A stretch of DNA of 64,000 nt from contig NZ_SMFK01000001.1 in NCBI RefSeq assembly GCF_004349355.1, positions 124,001-188,000 of the forward strand, given 5' to 3'. Shown here in pieces: positions 36,650 to 45,568 of this stretch. Source of the DNA: Flavobacterium cellulosilyticum (GTDB taxonomy: Bacteria > Bacteroidota > Bacteroidia > Flavobacteriales > Flavobacteriaceae). The notes below the pieces were generated by a model. The model ran no database searches. It saw nothing but the letters and a program-made list of their open reading frames with translations, and was not told the DNA's origin. Numbering within the stretch: the first letter of the stretch is position 1; the number at the start of each line of letters is the position of its first letter. Position numbers and translations under genes: made by a program.

Positions 36650-37399
36650 TTACTTTCCTTTATTTGCCTCTATTATATATTTTTCTAATGCCATAGACAT
36701 TGATGGAGTTTCAGGAGTTGGAGCAAGAATATCAATTCTTAATCCTTTGTCTAAAGCTTCTTTTTGAGTAGAACTTCCAAAAACAGCAATTCTAGTATTA
36801 TTTTGTTCGAAATTGGGGAAATTTGTAAACAATGATTTTATTCCTGTTGGGCTAAAGAATGCTAAAACATCATAATACACATCGGCCAAATCAGATAAAT
36901 CACTTATTACTGTTCTATAAAAAACGGCTTGAGTCCATTCTACCTTTAAATTATTTAGCGTTATTGGCGCATCAGGATTTAATTGGTCAGAAGCTGGCAA
37001 CAAGAATTTTTCGTCTTTGTACTTTTTAATTAATGGAGATAAATCAGCAAAGTCTTTTGGACCCACATAAATTTTACGCTTGCGGTACACTACATATTTT
37101 TGCAAATAGAAAGCTACTGCCTCTGATTGGCAAAAATACTTTAATCCTTCCGGAACTTTAAATCGCATTTCATCTGCGACCCTAAAAAAGTGATCTACAG
37201 AGTTTTTGCTTGTTAAAATAATTGCAGTAAAATTATTAAGGTCAATTTTTTGCAGTCTAATCTCTTTAGCACTAACACCCTCTACGTGAATGAAACATCT
37301 GAAATCAACTTTTACCTTATGTTTGTTTTGAAGCTCAAAGTATGGAGAGTTTTCCACTTTAGGCTCTGGCTGCGACACTAAAATTGTTTTCACTTTCAT
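36650..37399 (-). CDS. hemD: uroporphyrinogen-III synthase
   Basis: A 249-residue two-domain protein of the HemD fold, closing and inverting hydroxymethylbilane into uroporphyrinogen III for haem synthesis. Recognisable parts are TAIILTSKNSVDHFF (about 57-71), KILLPASDQLNPD-type strand, and DVLAFFSPTGIKSLF followed by RIAVFGSSTQKEAL. HemD is weakly conserved, so the call rests on these and on the usual flavobacterial neighbour DUF4271. It is 12 bp downstream of that gene, as one operon. Confidence 0.88.
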   Translation of the reverse strand: MKVKTILVSQPEPKVENSPYFELQNKHKVKVDFRCFIHVEGVSAKEIRLQKIDLNNFTAIILTSKNSVDHFFRVADEMRFKVPEGLKYFCQSEAVAFYLQKYVVYRKRKIYVGPKDFADLSPLIKKYKDEKFLLPASDQLNPDAPITLNNLKVEWTQAVFYRTVISDLSDLADVYYDVLAFFSPTGIKSLFTNFPNFEQNNTRIAVFGSSTQKEALDKGLRIDILAPTPETPSMSMALEKYIIEANKGK

Positions 37400-37411
37400 A
37401 TTTTACATTTT

Positions 37412-38083
37412 CTAAGCAATCCCTTTTGTAAACAAATAATACATGAAATAATAAGGTGCTATTTCGAGAGCGCAAAGATACAAAATAAAGTAAAACAACT
37501 TACTGTATATTATATTTTGATAATTTTTAATTGAAACGAAATAGACTAACACATTGACAGACAACAAAATAACTATAATGATTGTCAAAATATTTATTGA
37601 AATTGTGTCATGATAGAACAAAAATATATTGATTGGAAGTAAAATCAGACCAATATAAGTTCTAAAAACAACCTTCTGAAGATTATATTGCTCCATAAAT
37701 TCTTCAATATCGAATGCTGTAGCAATGATCTTTTCAATTAAAAATTTAGATAAAGTAAAGAAAACTAAAAAAGTAAAAATTTGAATATAAACTATCCAAT
37801 CGGTTTTAGAAGCAAAACCAAATATGGACAGTGAAATCTGGATAAAGAAGGTCAATGAAATTATTTGAACAAAAAACAAGGCAATAGTAAAACCACTTTT
37901 AAGGTTACTACTGTCTTTATATACATTTGTATATTTATCAGAATAAATTAATTTAGCAAAGTCTGCAAACCGATTCTCAAATGCTGATTTTACAATTGCA
38001 ATAGTAGCAAATGATAGTACAAATATGATAATTGCCCAATCTCTATTCTCGATTTCCCGTAAATGAAGTACATTTTCTGTCAT
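37412..38083 (-). CDS. DUF4271 integral membrane protein
   Basis: A 223-residue protein with about six hydrophobic segments spread over its length (for example WAIIIFVLSFATIAIVKSAF near residue 15-34 and ILLPINIFLFYH near 146-157). It matches the DUF4271 family of Bacteroidota, whose function is unknown. It is first in an operon with hemD and is divergent from a polyprenol-phosphate sugar synthase. A -7 box TAATTTTG lies 8 bp before its start. Confidence 0.8.
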   Translation of the reverse strand: MTENVLHLREIENRDWAIIIFVLSFATIAIVKSAFENRFADFAKLIYSDKYTNVYKDSSNLKSGFTIALFFVQIISLTFFIQISLSIFGFASKTDWIVYIQIFTFLVFFTLSKFLIEKIIATAFDIEEFMEQYNLQKVVFRTYIGLILLPINIFLFYHDTISINILTIIIVILLSVNVLVYFVSIKNYQNIIYSKLFYFILYLCALEIAPYYFMYYLFTKGIA

Positions 38084-38091
38084 ATCGACGC

Positions 38092-38099
38092 AAAATTAC
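38092..38099 (-). promoter_or_regulatory. -7 box for the DUF4271-hemD operon
   Basis: Minus strand TAATTTTG, an exact TAnnTTTG match, 8 bp upstream of the DUF4271 start, so the transcript would be almost leaderless. Confidence 0.5.
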
Positions 38100-38160
38100 T
38101 AATTTTTTATTTCATTATTTTTATTATAATTTTATTATCAATCAAATCGTATAAAAAGTT

Positions 38161-38168
38161 TACTTTTG
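38161..38168 (+). promoter_or_regulatory. -7 box for the polyprenol sugar synthase operon
   Basis: TACTTTTG followed by CG, an exact TAnnTTTG match, 19 bp upstream of the start. It forms a divergent promoter pair with the DUF4271 box. Confidence 0.55.
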
Positions 38169-38187
38169 CGATGAAATTATTCGAAGT

Positions 38188-38913
38188 ATGAACGATTGCA
38201 TTGTTATAATTCCTACCTATAACGAAATTGAAAACATTGAAAGCATTGTTAGGTCAGTGCTTTCCCAACACAAGACTTTTCATGTACTTGTTATTGACGA
38301 CAACTCACCTGATCACACTGGAGATAAAGTGGTTCTGCTACAATCTGAATTTGAAGGAAAATTGTTTTTAGAAAAAAGAACAGGAAAATTAGGTTTGGGA
38401 ACTGCTTATGTTCATGGATTTAGATGGGCATTGGAAAATAAATATGAATACATTTTCGAAATGGACGCTGATTTTTCTCACAATCCTAATGATTTAGAGA
38501 AATTATATGACGCATGCCATTTTGGGGGAGCTGATTTGGCTATTGGTTCTCGATATGTTACTGGAGTAAATGTTGTAAATTGGCCGTTAAGCAGGGTTCT
38601 TATGTCCTATTTTGCTTCAGTTTATGTAAGAATGATTACTGGAATGAAAATTCATGATGCAACAGCTGGATTTATTTGCTATAAAAAAGAAGTGTTGCAA
38701 AAGATAAATTTGGATAAAATAAAATTTGTTGGCTATGCTTTTCAAATAGAAATGAAATACAGAACCTATTGTAATGATTTTAAAATTGTAGAAGTCCCAA
38801 TTATTTTTACGGACAGAACAAAAGGCCAATCAAAAATGAGTAGTGCTATTTTTAAAGAAGCCGTTTTAGGTGTAATTGCACTACGGTTAAAAAAATTAGT
38901 TAATACCTTATAA
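38188..38913 (+). CDS. polyprenol monophosphomannose synthase (GT2, DPM1-like)
   Basis: A 241-residue family 2 glycosyltransferase. N-terminal VIIPTYNEIENIESIV (residues 5-20), the VIDDNSPDHTGD nucleotide-binding strand, the EMDADFSHNP metal site (about 91-100) and the KGQSKMSSAIFKEAVLGVIALR tail match the DPM1-type enzymes that load mannose (or a similar sugar) onto polyprenyl phosphate. Absence of C-terminal membrane helices puts it with the soluble DPM1 type. It is probably translated together with dihydroorotase, 12 bp on. Sugar identity is unproven. Confidence 0.88.
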   Translation: MNDCIVIIPTYNEIENIESIVRSVLSQHKTFHVLVIDDNSPDHTGDKVVLLQSEFEGKLFLEKRTGKLGLGTAYVHGFRWALENKYEYIFEMDADFSHNPNDLEKLYDACHFGGADLAIGSRYVTGVNVVNWPLSRVLMSYFASVYVRMITGMKIHDATAGFICYKKEVLQKINLDKIKFVGYAFQIEMKYRTYCNDFKIVEVPIIFTDRTKGQSKMSSAIFKEAVLGVIALRLKKLVNTL

Positions 38914-38925
38914 ACCAAAGAAACA

Positions 38926-40266
38926 ATGAATAGGGTTTTAATCAAGAATGCCAAAATAGTAAACGAAGGAACTATTTTTGAAGGAGATGTTTTAATTGAA
39001 AATGATCTAATAGTTGAGATTGCTGAAACTATTAGCGCTAAATCATCTGAATGTATGATATACGACGCCGAAGGAAATTATTTAATACCTGGAGCTATTG
39101 ACGATCAAGTGCATTTTAGAGAGCCCGGTTTAACTCATAAAGGAGATATTGAATCCGAATCTAAAGCTGCTGTAGCAGGTGGAATCACCAGTTTTATAGA
39201 ACAACCAAATACAATTCCCAATGCGGTGACGCAGGAAGTATTGGAGCAAAAATATCAATTGGCAGCTGAAAAATCATATGCAAATTATTCGTTTATGATG
39301 GGCGCTACAAACGATAATTTAGAGGAAGTTCTTAAGACAAATCCAAAGAATGTTGCTGGGATAAAAATATTTTTAGGTTCATCAACTGGAAATATGTTAG
39401 TTGATAATGAAGCCATTTTAGAACGAATATTTTCTAGCACACCGATGCTAATTGCTGTGCATTGTGAGGATGAAACTACCATAAAAAACAATCTTGAAAA
39501 ATATATAGCTGAATTTGGCGATGATATCCCGGTAACCGCGCATCACCTTATTCGAAGTGAAGAAGCGTGTTATCTTTCCTCTTCTAAAGCGATTGCTCTT
39601 GCAAAAAAAACAGGTGCAAGATTGCATATTTTTCATCTTTCGACTGCCAAAGAAATGGAATTGTTTACCAATAAAATTCCATTGGAAGAGAAAAAAATAA
39701 CAGCCGAAGTTTGTATTCATCATTTATGGTTTTCGAATGACGATTATGCAACAAAAGGCAATTTGATAAAATGGAATCCCGCTGTTAAAACGGCAAATGA
39801 CAGAAAAGTGTTATGGGAAGCATTACTAGACGGAAGGATTGATGTCATTGCTACAGATCATGCTCCCCATACTTTAGAAGAGAAAAAGCAATCTTATTTG
39901 AAAGCACCTTCTGGAGGGCCTCTTGTTCAACATGCAGTTGTTGCAATGTTCGAAGCATACCACCAAGGAAAAATAAGCGTTGAAAAAATCGTTGAAAAAA
40001 TGTGTCATAATCCCGCTAAGATTTTTAAAATTGAAAAACGAGGTTTTATAAAAGTGGGCTATTTTGCTGATTTAGTAATTGTCAATTCTGGATTGCCTTG
40101 GAGCGTTAAAAAAGAAAATATTCTCTATAAATGTGGTTGGTCACCGTTCGAAGGTTTTACATTTAAAACCCGAATTACCCATACTTTTGTTAATGGACAA
40201 TTAGTTTATGCCGCTTTTAAAGTTAAAAACATACGCGCTGGAAAGCGTTTGTTGTTCAATAGATAA
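38926..40266 (+). CDS. pyrC: dihydroorotase (PyrC-type) with a QxH metal motif
   Basis: A 446-residue amidohydrolase for pyrimidine synthesis. Conserved elements: IKIFLGSSTGNMLV with the carbamylatable Lys, VHCEDE, HIFHLSTAKEM and VIATDHAPHTLEEKK. The first metal motif reads DDQVHFREPGLTHKGD (59-74), where most dihydroorotases have HxH, so the first histidine is replaced by Q61. I remember the same form in other Flavobacteria, so it is probably a lineage trait rather than decay. Positioned between a GT2 gene and a DUF4296 lipoprotein with 12-bp and 2-bp gaps. Confidence 0.9.
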   Translation: MNRVLIKNAKIVNEGTIFEGDVLIENDLIVEIAETISAKSSECMIYDAEGNYLIPGAIDDQVHFREPGLTHKGDIESESKAAVAGGITSFIEQPNTIPNAVTQEVLEQKYQLAAEKSYANYSFMMGATNDNLEEVLKTNPKNVAGIKIFLGSSTGNMLVDNEAILERIFSSTPMLIAVHCEDETTIKNNLEKYIAEFGDDIPVTAHHLIRSEEACYLSSSKAIALAKKTGARLHIFHLSTAKEMELFTNKIPLEEKKITAEVCIHHLWFSNDDYATKGNLIKWNPAVKTANDRKVLWEALLDGRIDVIATDHAPHTLEEKKQSYLKAPSGGPLVQHAVVAMFEAYHQGKISVEKIVEKMCHNPAKIFKIEKRGFIKVGYFADLVIVNSGLPWSVKKENILYKCGWSPFEGFTFKTRITHTFVNGQLVYAAFKVKNIRAGKRLLFNR

Positions 40267-40268
40267 TT

Positions 40269-40814
40269 ATGAAGACGAAAATAATACTACCATTATTTGT
40301 TTTTTGTGCAATTCTTATGAGTTGTAATAAGGAAATAATTAAGACCCCAGATAATCTTATAGAACAAGATAAAATGGTAGATATTATGTACGACTTATCC
40401 CTTTTGTCAGCTATGAAAATTCAATATAGTAGCATGCCAGATACTGAAGCTATTAATTCGAACGAATATATCTATAAAAAATATAAAATCGATAGTCTTC
40501 AATTTGTGCAAAGCAATATTTATTATGCTTCTGATACAAAGGAGTATCAAAAAATGATACTAGAAATTAAAACACGTTTGGATAAGAATAAATCTACAGC
40601 TGATTCTATTTTTAAAATTAAGGAGAAGAAAGATTTGTTAGTTAAAAAGAAGCAAGAGAAACTTAAACAAATTAGACTAAAAGATTCAATATCTAAAATT
40701 AAAAAAGAAATAAAAACAGCATCGGATTCAATAAAAAAATATAAATTTATAGATTCGCATTGGCCATTATATATTGATGAATATCTAAAAACTCCATATT
40801 TAAAGCGTTTTTAA
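40269..40814 (+). CDS. DUF4296 lipoprotein
   Basis: A 181-residue lipoprotein with signal ending at C19 (AILMSC). The N-terminal half (TPDNLIEQDKMVDIMYDLSLLSAMK) matches DUF4296. The rest contains a lysine-rich, coiled-coil-like helix (about residues 95-160) and a short tail. The function of the family is unknown. Two bases separate it from dihydroorotase. Its last 68 bp overlap the end of the convergent epimerase gene. Confidence 0.82.
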   Translation: MKTKIILPLFVFCAILMSCNKEIIKTPDNLIEQDKMVDIMYDLSLLSAMKIQYSSMPDTEAINSNEYIYKKYKIDSLQFVQSNIYYASDTKEYQKMILEIKTRLDKNKSTADSIFKIKEKKDLLVKKKQEKLKQIRLKDSISKIKKEIKTASDSIKKYKFIDSHWPLYIDEYLKTPYLKRF

Positions 40815-41736
40815 TTTTTTCGTTTGAATACAATTTCTTTGAATAAGAAGCTTTAGCAGAAGCTCTAACTAAAAATCTCCTTTTCCTAAAAAGAGTAGAT
40901 ATGACCCAATCCATTCTCCACAATATCTTCATCATTAAGGGACTCAAATAGATTGATGGTTTTTTGATTTTTTTAGCCATTGCAATTGAGTTAAAAAAGT
41001 CTCTGTAAACAATGTTTTCTGAAATTAATATGTACCGTTCGTTTTTGGTTTCACGATTGATTAATCCCACCATAACTTTAACCACATCTGTAACAGCAAT
41101 ATATCCTGTGGTACCTGTGGTATAAAAAGGCATTCCATTTTGTACATTTTTTATCAATTTTCCGCTTCCTTGGTCGAGAAAACCTGGCCCAATTATCATA
41201 CCGGGGTTAACAATAACTGCATTTACACCTTCCTGTTGTCCACGCCATATTTCCATTTCTGCACCATATTTTGAGATGGCATAATCGCTATGAGGTTTCT
41301 CGGGATTCCATTCAGTATCTTCAGTTATTATTTTTTCGTTTTCCTTCAAATCACCAAGAGCCGCAATTGAGCTTACAAAACAAAGTTTCTGCACGTTTTT
41401 GGCAATGCAAAAATTAACAATATTGGCTGTTCCTTCAATATTAATTTTACGTAATAAATCTTCGTCATTGGGTTCAAATGAAATCAAGGCAGCACAATGA
41501 TAAACATACTCAATCTTTTCGAATGCAATTTCTAAAGAAGGAACATCTATAATATCACCCTTCATCCATTCAATTTTATTAAATAAAGGCTCTTTGTTAT
41601 ATTGAGAAAAAAGTGATTTTGTTTTTTGAATTGAATCGATATTTCGATAAATAGCTCGTACGCTTTCTCCATTTTCAATCAAATGAAGCAACAAATGTGC
41701 TCCTACTAATCCTGTACCTCCTGTGACTAATATCAT
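40747..41736 (-). CDS. NAD-dependent epimerase/dehydratase family protein
   Basis: A 329-residue short-chain dehydrogenase of the extended type. Start at 41736 gives MILVTGGTGLVGAHLLLHLI, with the Rossmann glycine motif at the very N-terminus. An earlier in-frame ATG would place 19 residues before the usual start and overlap the promoter. The active-site YAISKYGAEMEIW provides the YxxxK pair, with S in VSSIAALG as partner, and VIVNPGMIIGPG follows. The substrate is unknown, and flavobacterial relatives are annotated as epimerases or dihydroflavonol-reductase-like. Its end overlaps the DUF4296 gene by 68 bp. Confidence 0.88.
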   Translation of the reverse strand: MILVTGGTGLVGAHLLLHLIENGESVRAIYRNIDSIQKTKSLFSQYNKEPLFNKIEWMKGDIIDVPSLEIAFEKIEYVYHCAALISFEPNDEDLLRKINIEGTANIVNFCIAKNVQKLCFVSSIAALGDLKENEKIITEDTEWNPEKPHSDYAISKYGAEMEIWRGQQEGVNAVIVNPGMIIGPGFLDQGSGKLIKNVQNGMPFYTTGTTGYIAVTDVVKVMVGLINRETKNERYILISENIVYRDFFNSIAMAKKIKKPSIYLSPLMMKILWRMDWVISTLFRKRRFLVRASAKASYSKKLYSNEKIKNALNMEFLDIHQYIMANANL

Positions 41737-41740
41737 ATTG

Positions 41741-41771
41741 TAAATATACCCTTTTGTGTTTAAGACACAAA
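41741..41771 (-). promoter_or_regulatory. promoter of the epimerase gene (-33 and -7)
   Basis: On the minus strand TTTG (41771-41768) and TATATTTA (41748-41741) are separated by 19 bp, the standard spacing. The -7 box is 4 bp from the start codon, so the mRNA would be leaderless or nearly so. This also argues against the longer ORF start upstream. Confidence 0.6.
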
Positions 41772-41892
41772 GTTTTTTTTGCCATAAAGGCACAAAGTTT
41801 AAGTCTATGAATTATTTTATGTTGTCATTGTCTTTGCTTTTTATGAAATAGTTAATACTATATTTCTATTGCTATTGAAATTGCCATTCTCA

Positions 41893-41922
41893 TTGCCATT
41901 GCTTTTTGAATTACTATCTTTG
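41893..41922 (+). promoter_or_regulatory. tyrS promoter (-33 TTG and -7 TATCTTTG)
   Basis: TTG at 41893-41895 and TATCTTTG at 41915-41922 have a 19-bp spacer, an excellent match to the Bacteroidota primary promoter. The start codon is 22 bp downstream. This excludes the TTG start at 41869. Confidence 0.75.
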
Positions 41923-41943
41923 CCAAAAATTTACTCTTCTAAA

Positions 41944-43242
41944 ATGAAAAATATTATTACCGAATTACAATGGCGCGGATTGGTTCACGATATAATGCCT
42001 GGAACCGAAGATCAATTGTTGAAAGAAATGACTGCTACTTATATCGGTTTTGATCCAACATCAGATTCATTGCATATAGGAAGCTTAGTACCGATAATAC
42101 TTTTAGTTCATTTGGAAAAATTCGGACATAAACCAATTGCATTAGTTGGTGGAGCTACAGGAATGATTGGTGATCCATCCGGAAAATCAGACGAAAGAAA
42201 TCTATTGGATGAAGCTACATTAAATCATAATGTAGCTGGAATTAAAGCAGTATTGTCTCGATTTTTAGATTTTAATTCTAAAGCTGTTAATGCTCCCGTA
42301 TTAGTCAATAACTACGATTGGATGAAAGGCTTGTCATTTATAAATTTTGCTCGTGATGTGGGAAAACGAATCACAGTGAACTATATGATGGCAAAAGATT
42401 CGGTTAAAAAACGCTTGTCTGGCGAAGGTGAAGGAATGTCTTTTACCGAGTTTACATATCAATTGATTCAAGGATACGATTTCTATCATTTACATAAAGA
42501 ATACAATTGTTTGCTACAAATGGGAGGTTCCGACCAATGGGGAAATATTACCACTGGAACTGAACTAGTACGCCGCATGAATGTTGGCGAAGAAGCCAAA
42601 GCGTATGCAATGACTTGTCCGTTAATTACCAAAGCAGATGGTTCGAAATTTGGAAAATCCGAGGGGGGAAATGTTTGGCTAACCGCTGATAAAACTTCGG
42701 TTTACAAATTCTACCAGTTTTGGTTAAACACAACTGATGTTGATGCTGAGAAATACATTAAGATTTTTACTTTCTTAGACGAAGCAACTATAAATACTTT
42801 GATCGAAGAACATAAAGTAGCACCGCATTTAAGAGTTTTACAAAGGAAATTAGCTGAAGACTTGACTGTTTTTGTACATTCAAAGGAAGATTTGGAAAAA
42901 GCGACTAAAGCATCAACTATTCTTTTTGGAAATGCTACAGCCGATGATTTGAAACAATTGGATGAAGCAACCTTTTTAGAAGTATTTGAAGGCGTTCCAC
43001 AAGCAGAAATCTCAAAAAGCGAAATAGAAGCAGGAATACAAATTATAGGCGTTTTAAACGATAGAACAGGTTTTTTTAAATCCAATGGAGAAGCTAGACG
43101 TGCCTTGAACGCCAATTCTATTTCAGTAAACAAGGAAAAAGTAACGGAAGAATTTGTGCTTTCGACCAAAGATTTGATCAACAACCAATTTGTGTTGTTA
43201 CAAAGTGGAAAGAAAAATTATTTTGTGGTAAGGATAGCTTAA
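41944..43242 (+). CDS. tyrS: tyrosyl-tRNA synthetase
   Basis: A 432-residue class I aminoacyl-tRNA synthetase. The HIGH-type motif is HIGS (residues 44-47), the KMSKS-type motif is KFGKS (235-239), and the tyrosine/tRNA region has [16 protein letters not shown] (about 196-211). A C-terminal S4 domain ends with the KNYFVVRIA strand. Start is taken at 41944 because of the promoter at 41893-41922 and because this gives the usual N-terminus. It is monocistronic. Confidence 0.97.
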   Translation: MKNIITELQWRGLVHDIMPGTEDQLLKEMTATYIGFDPTSDSLHIGSLVPIILLVHLEKFGHKPIALVGGATGMIGDPSGKSDERNLLDEATLNHNVAGIKAVLSRFLDFNSKAVNAPVLVNNYDWMKGLSFINFARDVGKRITVNYMMAKDSVKKRLSGEGEGMSFTEFTYQLIQGYDFYHLHKEYNCLLQMGGSDQWGNITTGTELVRRMNVGEEAKAYAMTCPLITKADGSKFGKSEGGNVWLTADKTSVYKFYQFWLNTTDVDAEKYIKIFTFLDEATINTLIEEHKVAPHLRVLQRKLAEDLTVFVHSKEDLEKATKASTILFGNATADDLKQLDEATFLEVFEGVPQAEISKSEIEAGIQIIGVLNDRTGFFKSNGEARRALNANSISVNKEKVTEEFVLSTKDLINNQFVLLQSGKKNYFVVRIA

Positions 43243-43356
43243 AAGGTTAACTGGTTAGTCGTTCAACTGTTTGCGAAAAATAGTATTATCTTTTTGATTT
43301 TGTGACAAGAGCGGCTTAAACATTAATGGTTTAAGCAATTAACCGAATAACCTTTT
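43241..43356. terminator. long imperfect hairpin between tyrS and the LuxE-like gene
   Basis: AAAAGGTTAACTGGTTA (43241-43257) faces TAACCGAATAACCTTTT (43340-43356), 14 of 17 pairs, and inside lies a perfect hairpin GCTTAAAC/GTTTAAGC (43314-43336). The outer arms reach into the stop codons of both convergent genes. A related GGTTAA hairpin occurs between pstB and phoU. Confidence 0.55.
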
Positions 43357-44336
43357 TACAAAACCATTAAATTACAACCACGAATATCCGAATTATCAAA
43401 ACGTCCCAATACTTCAAAAGAGTTGTTGGGATTTTTTTTACCTAAATCTTGGGTGGCAATAAAAGAACAGGAATTAATATTGGCTAAATCAATCACATTA
43501 ATACCGCCCGTTTTTCCTTCTTTAACATAGGTCAAGGCATCCTCAGTGTCTCGAATGAGGATTTGTATCCAAGAAGGACATTCGAACACACCATTTCCCA
43601 AAGAATAGGCTTGCGATAACAATTCAGTCATTCCATATTCAGAATGAATAGCAGCAACTCCAAATCCATTGCATAAAATTTCGTGCAATTCTTCGCGAAT
43701 AATTTCTTTGCGCTTGCCTTTCATTCCACCAGTTTCCATAATAATGGTATTCTTCAATCGAAAACTCTGGTATTCAATCAAATCTAACAATGCATAAGTA
43801 ACTCCAATCAAAATAATATTTTGACCTGCATTGTCTAACTTTACCAGTTTTTCAGTAAGCTCTTTATAATTATGAAGATAAAAACCACTTTCTGGATTAT
43901 TGGTTTTATTTATTAAATCTTCAACCATATAAATCAATGACGAACCTTCACGTTCTAGATAAGAGGGTAGTAATGCTAGAACCACGTAATCTTCAATATT
44001 TCCATAAAACTGCGAAAATCCATTGAGATAACTTTCTTCATACAAAGAGACTTCCGTAACAAAATGTTTACTCGTAATCATTCCTGTCGTTCCACTACTG
44101 CTAAAGATTTGTTGAGCAGCATCCTTGTTGGAAACTACTTTATGACTTTTAAAAAACTGAATGGGCAAAAATGGAATTTGTTTTAATGATTTTACTTTTT
44201 GAACATCTGTTTTCAGGTAATCACAAAACTCATGATAAACCAAGTTATTTTCATATTGAAATCGAAACACTTTAAGTGCTACTTTTTCAAATTGCTTTTG
44301 GTTTGAAATGGCGAATATATCAGGAGTTGAAGACAA
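43356..44336 (-). CDS. LuxE/PaaK-like acyl-activating protein
   Basis: A 326-residue protein of the LuxE acyl-protein synthetase group, related to the AMP-forming CoA ligases. The ATP loop is FSSSGTTGMITSKH (about 78-91), and the later GGMKGKRKEIIREEL and SEYGMTELLSQAYS (about 237-250) are typical. Family members activate a fatty acid and pass it to a protein or carrier. Flavobacterial copies are usually called acyltransferase without proof. It stands alone between tyrS and an intergenic region. Confidence 0.83.
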   Translation of the reverse strand: MSSTPDIFAISNQKQFEKVALKVFRFQYENNLVYHEFCDYLKTDVQKVKSLKQIPFLPIQFFKSHKVVSNKDAAQQIFSSSGTTGMITSKHFVTEVSLYEESYLNGFSQFYGNIEDYVVLALLPSYLEREGSSLIYMVEDLINKTNNPESGFYLHNYKELTEKLVKLDNAGQNIILIGVTYALLDLIEYQSFRLKNTIIMETGGMKGKRKEIIREELHEILCNGFGVAAIHSEYGMTELLSQAYSLGNGVFECPSWIQILIRDTEDALTYVKEGKTGGINVIDLANINSCSFIATQDLGKKNPNNSFEVLGRFDNSDIRGCNLMVL

Positions 44337-44353
44337 AAATATTTTTTTTTTTA

Positions 44354-44382
44354 CAAAAGTAATTAAATAAAAAACACCGCAA
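44354..44382 (-). promoter_or_regulatory. promoter of the LuxE-like gene
   Basis: Minus strand TTG (44382-44380), 18 bp, TACTTTTG (44361-44354), then a run of A/T to the start codon 18 bp downstream. Matches the -33/-7 consensus well. Confidence 0.6.
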
Positions 44383-44611
44383 CTTTTCAGTAATAGTATT
44401 TAATAATTAATTTTAGAGTAACTACCTTTCACTTTTCGGTCATTAGGTAGTTTTAGTTTACATTTTAAGTTGGATTTTTTGTTGATTTTTTAAACACAAT
44501 TGTAATTATCGAAACACAACCAATTATCAAATACACTTATAGAATCTAATTCAACATTTTCGATTTTGAACTTACAATAATTTTAGGAAAAGACCTCTAC
44601 TTCTACATAAC
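44383..44611. other. intergenic AT-rich stretch with one small dyad
   Basis: No ORF. AACTACCT (44420-44427) and AGGTAGTT (44445-44452) form an 8-bp dyad with a 17-nt loop, upstream of the LuxE-like promoter. Could be an operator or a weak terminator. Nothing else is recognised. Confidence 0.4.
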
Positions 44612-44667
44612 AGAAAGAATAAAAAAATAGCGACAAATTTAATTGTCGCTATTTTTTTATTCTTTCT
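44612..44667 (-). terminator. 25-bp perfect stem-loop after the MORN-like gene
   Basis: AGAAAGAATAAAAAAATAGC plus GACAA pairs perfectly with its complement across a 6-nt loop. It begins 26 bp after the stop of the MORN-like gene and is A/T-rich at its base, so it can terminate in either direction. Confidence 0.9.
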
Positions 44668-44692
44668 TAAATCCACCTTTCAGGAAAGCTCA

Positions 44693-45058
44693 TTAATATC
44701 CATCTGCTAAACTATTTTGTTTCCAATTTTTTATATCAGCTATTTTATTAGAGGAATAATCAACTTCAAATAAATTACTAACCAAAACATCATTATCTCG
44801 TGACCAAAAAAACCATTTACCAGTTTTAATACCTTTAGTGTATTCGCCCATTGAAGTTTTGTTTCCTTGCTCATCAAAAGCAACCCAAACCCCTTCTAAT
44901 TTTCCATTTTCAAAAAAACCTTGTTGTAATATATTTCCATTCTCATAAAAATAAGTTGCTCTAATTTTTTTTCCAAATAATTCCAATACGGGTTTTGACT
45001 CTTGGGCAAATAGTGTTCCTGTGAACAAAATTGCGATTAAAATTATATACTTTTTCAT
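44693..45058 (-). CDS. secreted MORN/YwqK-like repeat protein
   Basis: A 121-residue exported protein with signal peptide cleaved near TLFAQ (residue 19). The rest has MORN-like repeats: ATYFYENGNILQQGFFENGK, LEGVWVAFDEQGNK and YTKGIKTGKWFFW, the pattern also seen in YwqK antitoxin-like proteins. Similar flavobacterial proteins are often named nicotinic acid mononucleotide adenylyltransferase, for which I see no support. Function unknown, location probably periplasm. Confidence 0.8.
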   Translation of the reverse strand: MKKYIILIAILFTGTLFAQESKPVLELFGKKIRATYFYENGNILQQGFFENGKLEGVWVAFDEQGNKTSMGEYTKGIKTGKWFFWSRDNDVLVSNLFEVDYSSNKIADIKNWKQNSLADGY

Positions 45059-45093
45059 CTTTATGGTTTTTTATATGTTTTTTAATTACTACT

Positions 45094-45101
45094 CAAATGT
45101 A
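45094..45101 (-). promoter_or_regulatory. -7 box for the MORN-like gene
   Basis: Minus strand TACATTTG, an exact TAnnTTTG match, about 35 bp upstream of the start codon. No TTG at the ideal -33 position. Confidence 0.5.
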
Positions 45102-45568
45102 GGGAATTAATTTACATTAAAAAAACATTAGCTTAACAATTTCTTTACATTGGACAAAACTTAACATTGGAAACTATTTCAAAATAAAAACAATCTAATT
45201 ATTTCCATATTCTTAAATAATAGAAAGTTATGAATTTCTGAAATTTTATTTTTTTGATAATATCATTAACATGTTGCAGCATTAATTTTATACTAATGAT
45301 CGCGTTACGAATTATCTATTATTAGGAATAGATGTACTACAATTTTAGGAATTAAAAATAGCTGTTTTCTGGTGGATTTATTAATCCTAAAGCAAAAGAA
45401 ACAAGTTAAGATTGTTATTTGCAAAAAATTTCACTCTGACGAGTCTATTTGCTAGCACATTACAATCCATTAAAGTATATAATCGAAAATTACCCAAACT
45501 TTAAAAGGAGGAAAAAATAATTAACTAAATTATTGAAGAGAAAATTAATCGAAAAAAATTAGAATTAA
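45102..45568. other. 467-bp intergenic region with no recognised feature
   Basis: AT-rich, stop codons in all frames, no clear hairpin or repeat. I see nothing in it beyond the promoter side of the MORN-like gene. Confidence 0.6.

Noticed and set aside
41869-41943. Upstream TTG start of tyrS
   Set aside because: The promoter's -33 and -7 elements lie inside this stretch.
44693-45058. Nicotinic acid mononucleotide adenylyltransferase
   Set aside because: No nucleotidyltransferase motif (HxGH); the sequence is an exported MORN-like repeat protein.
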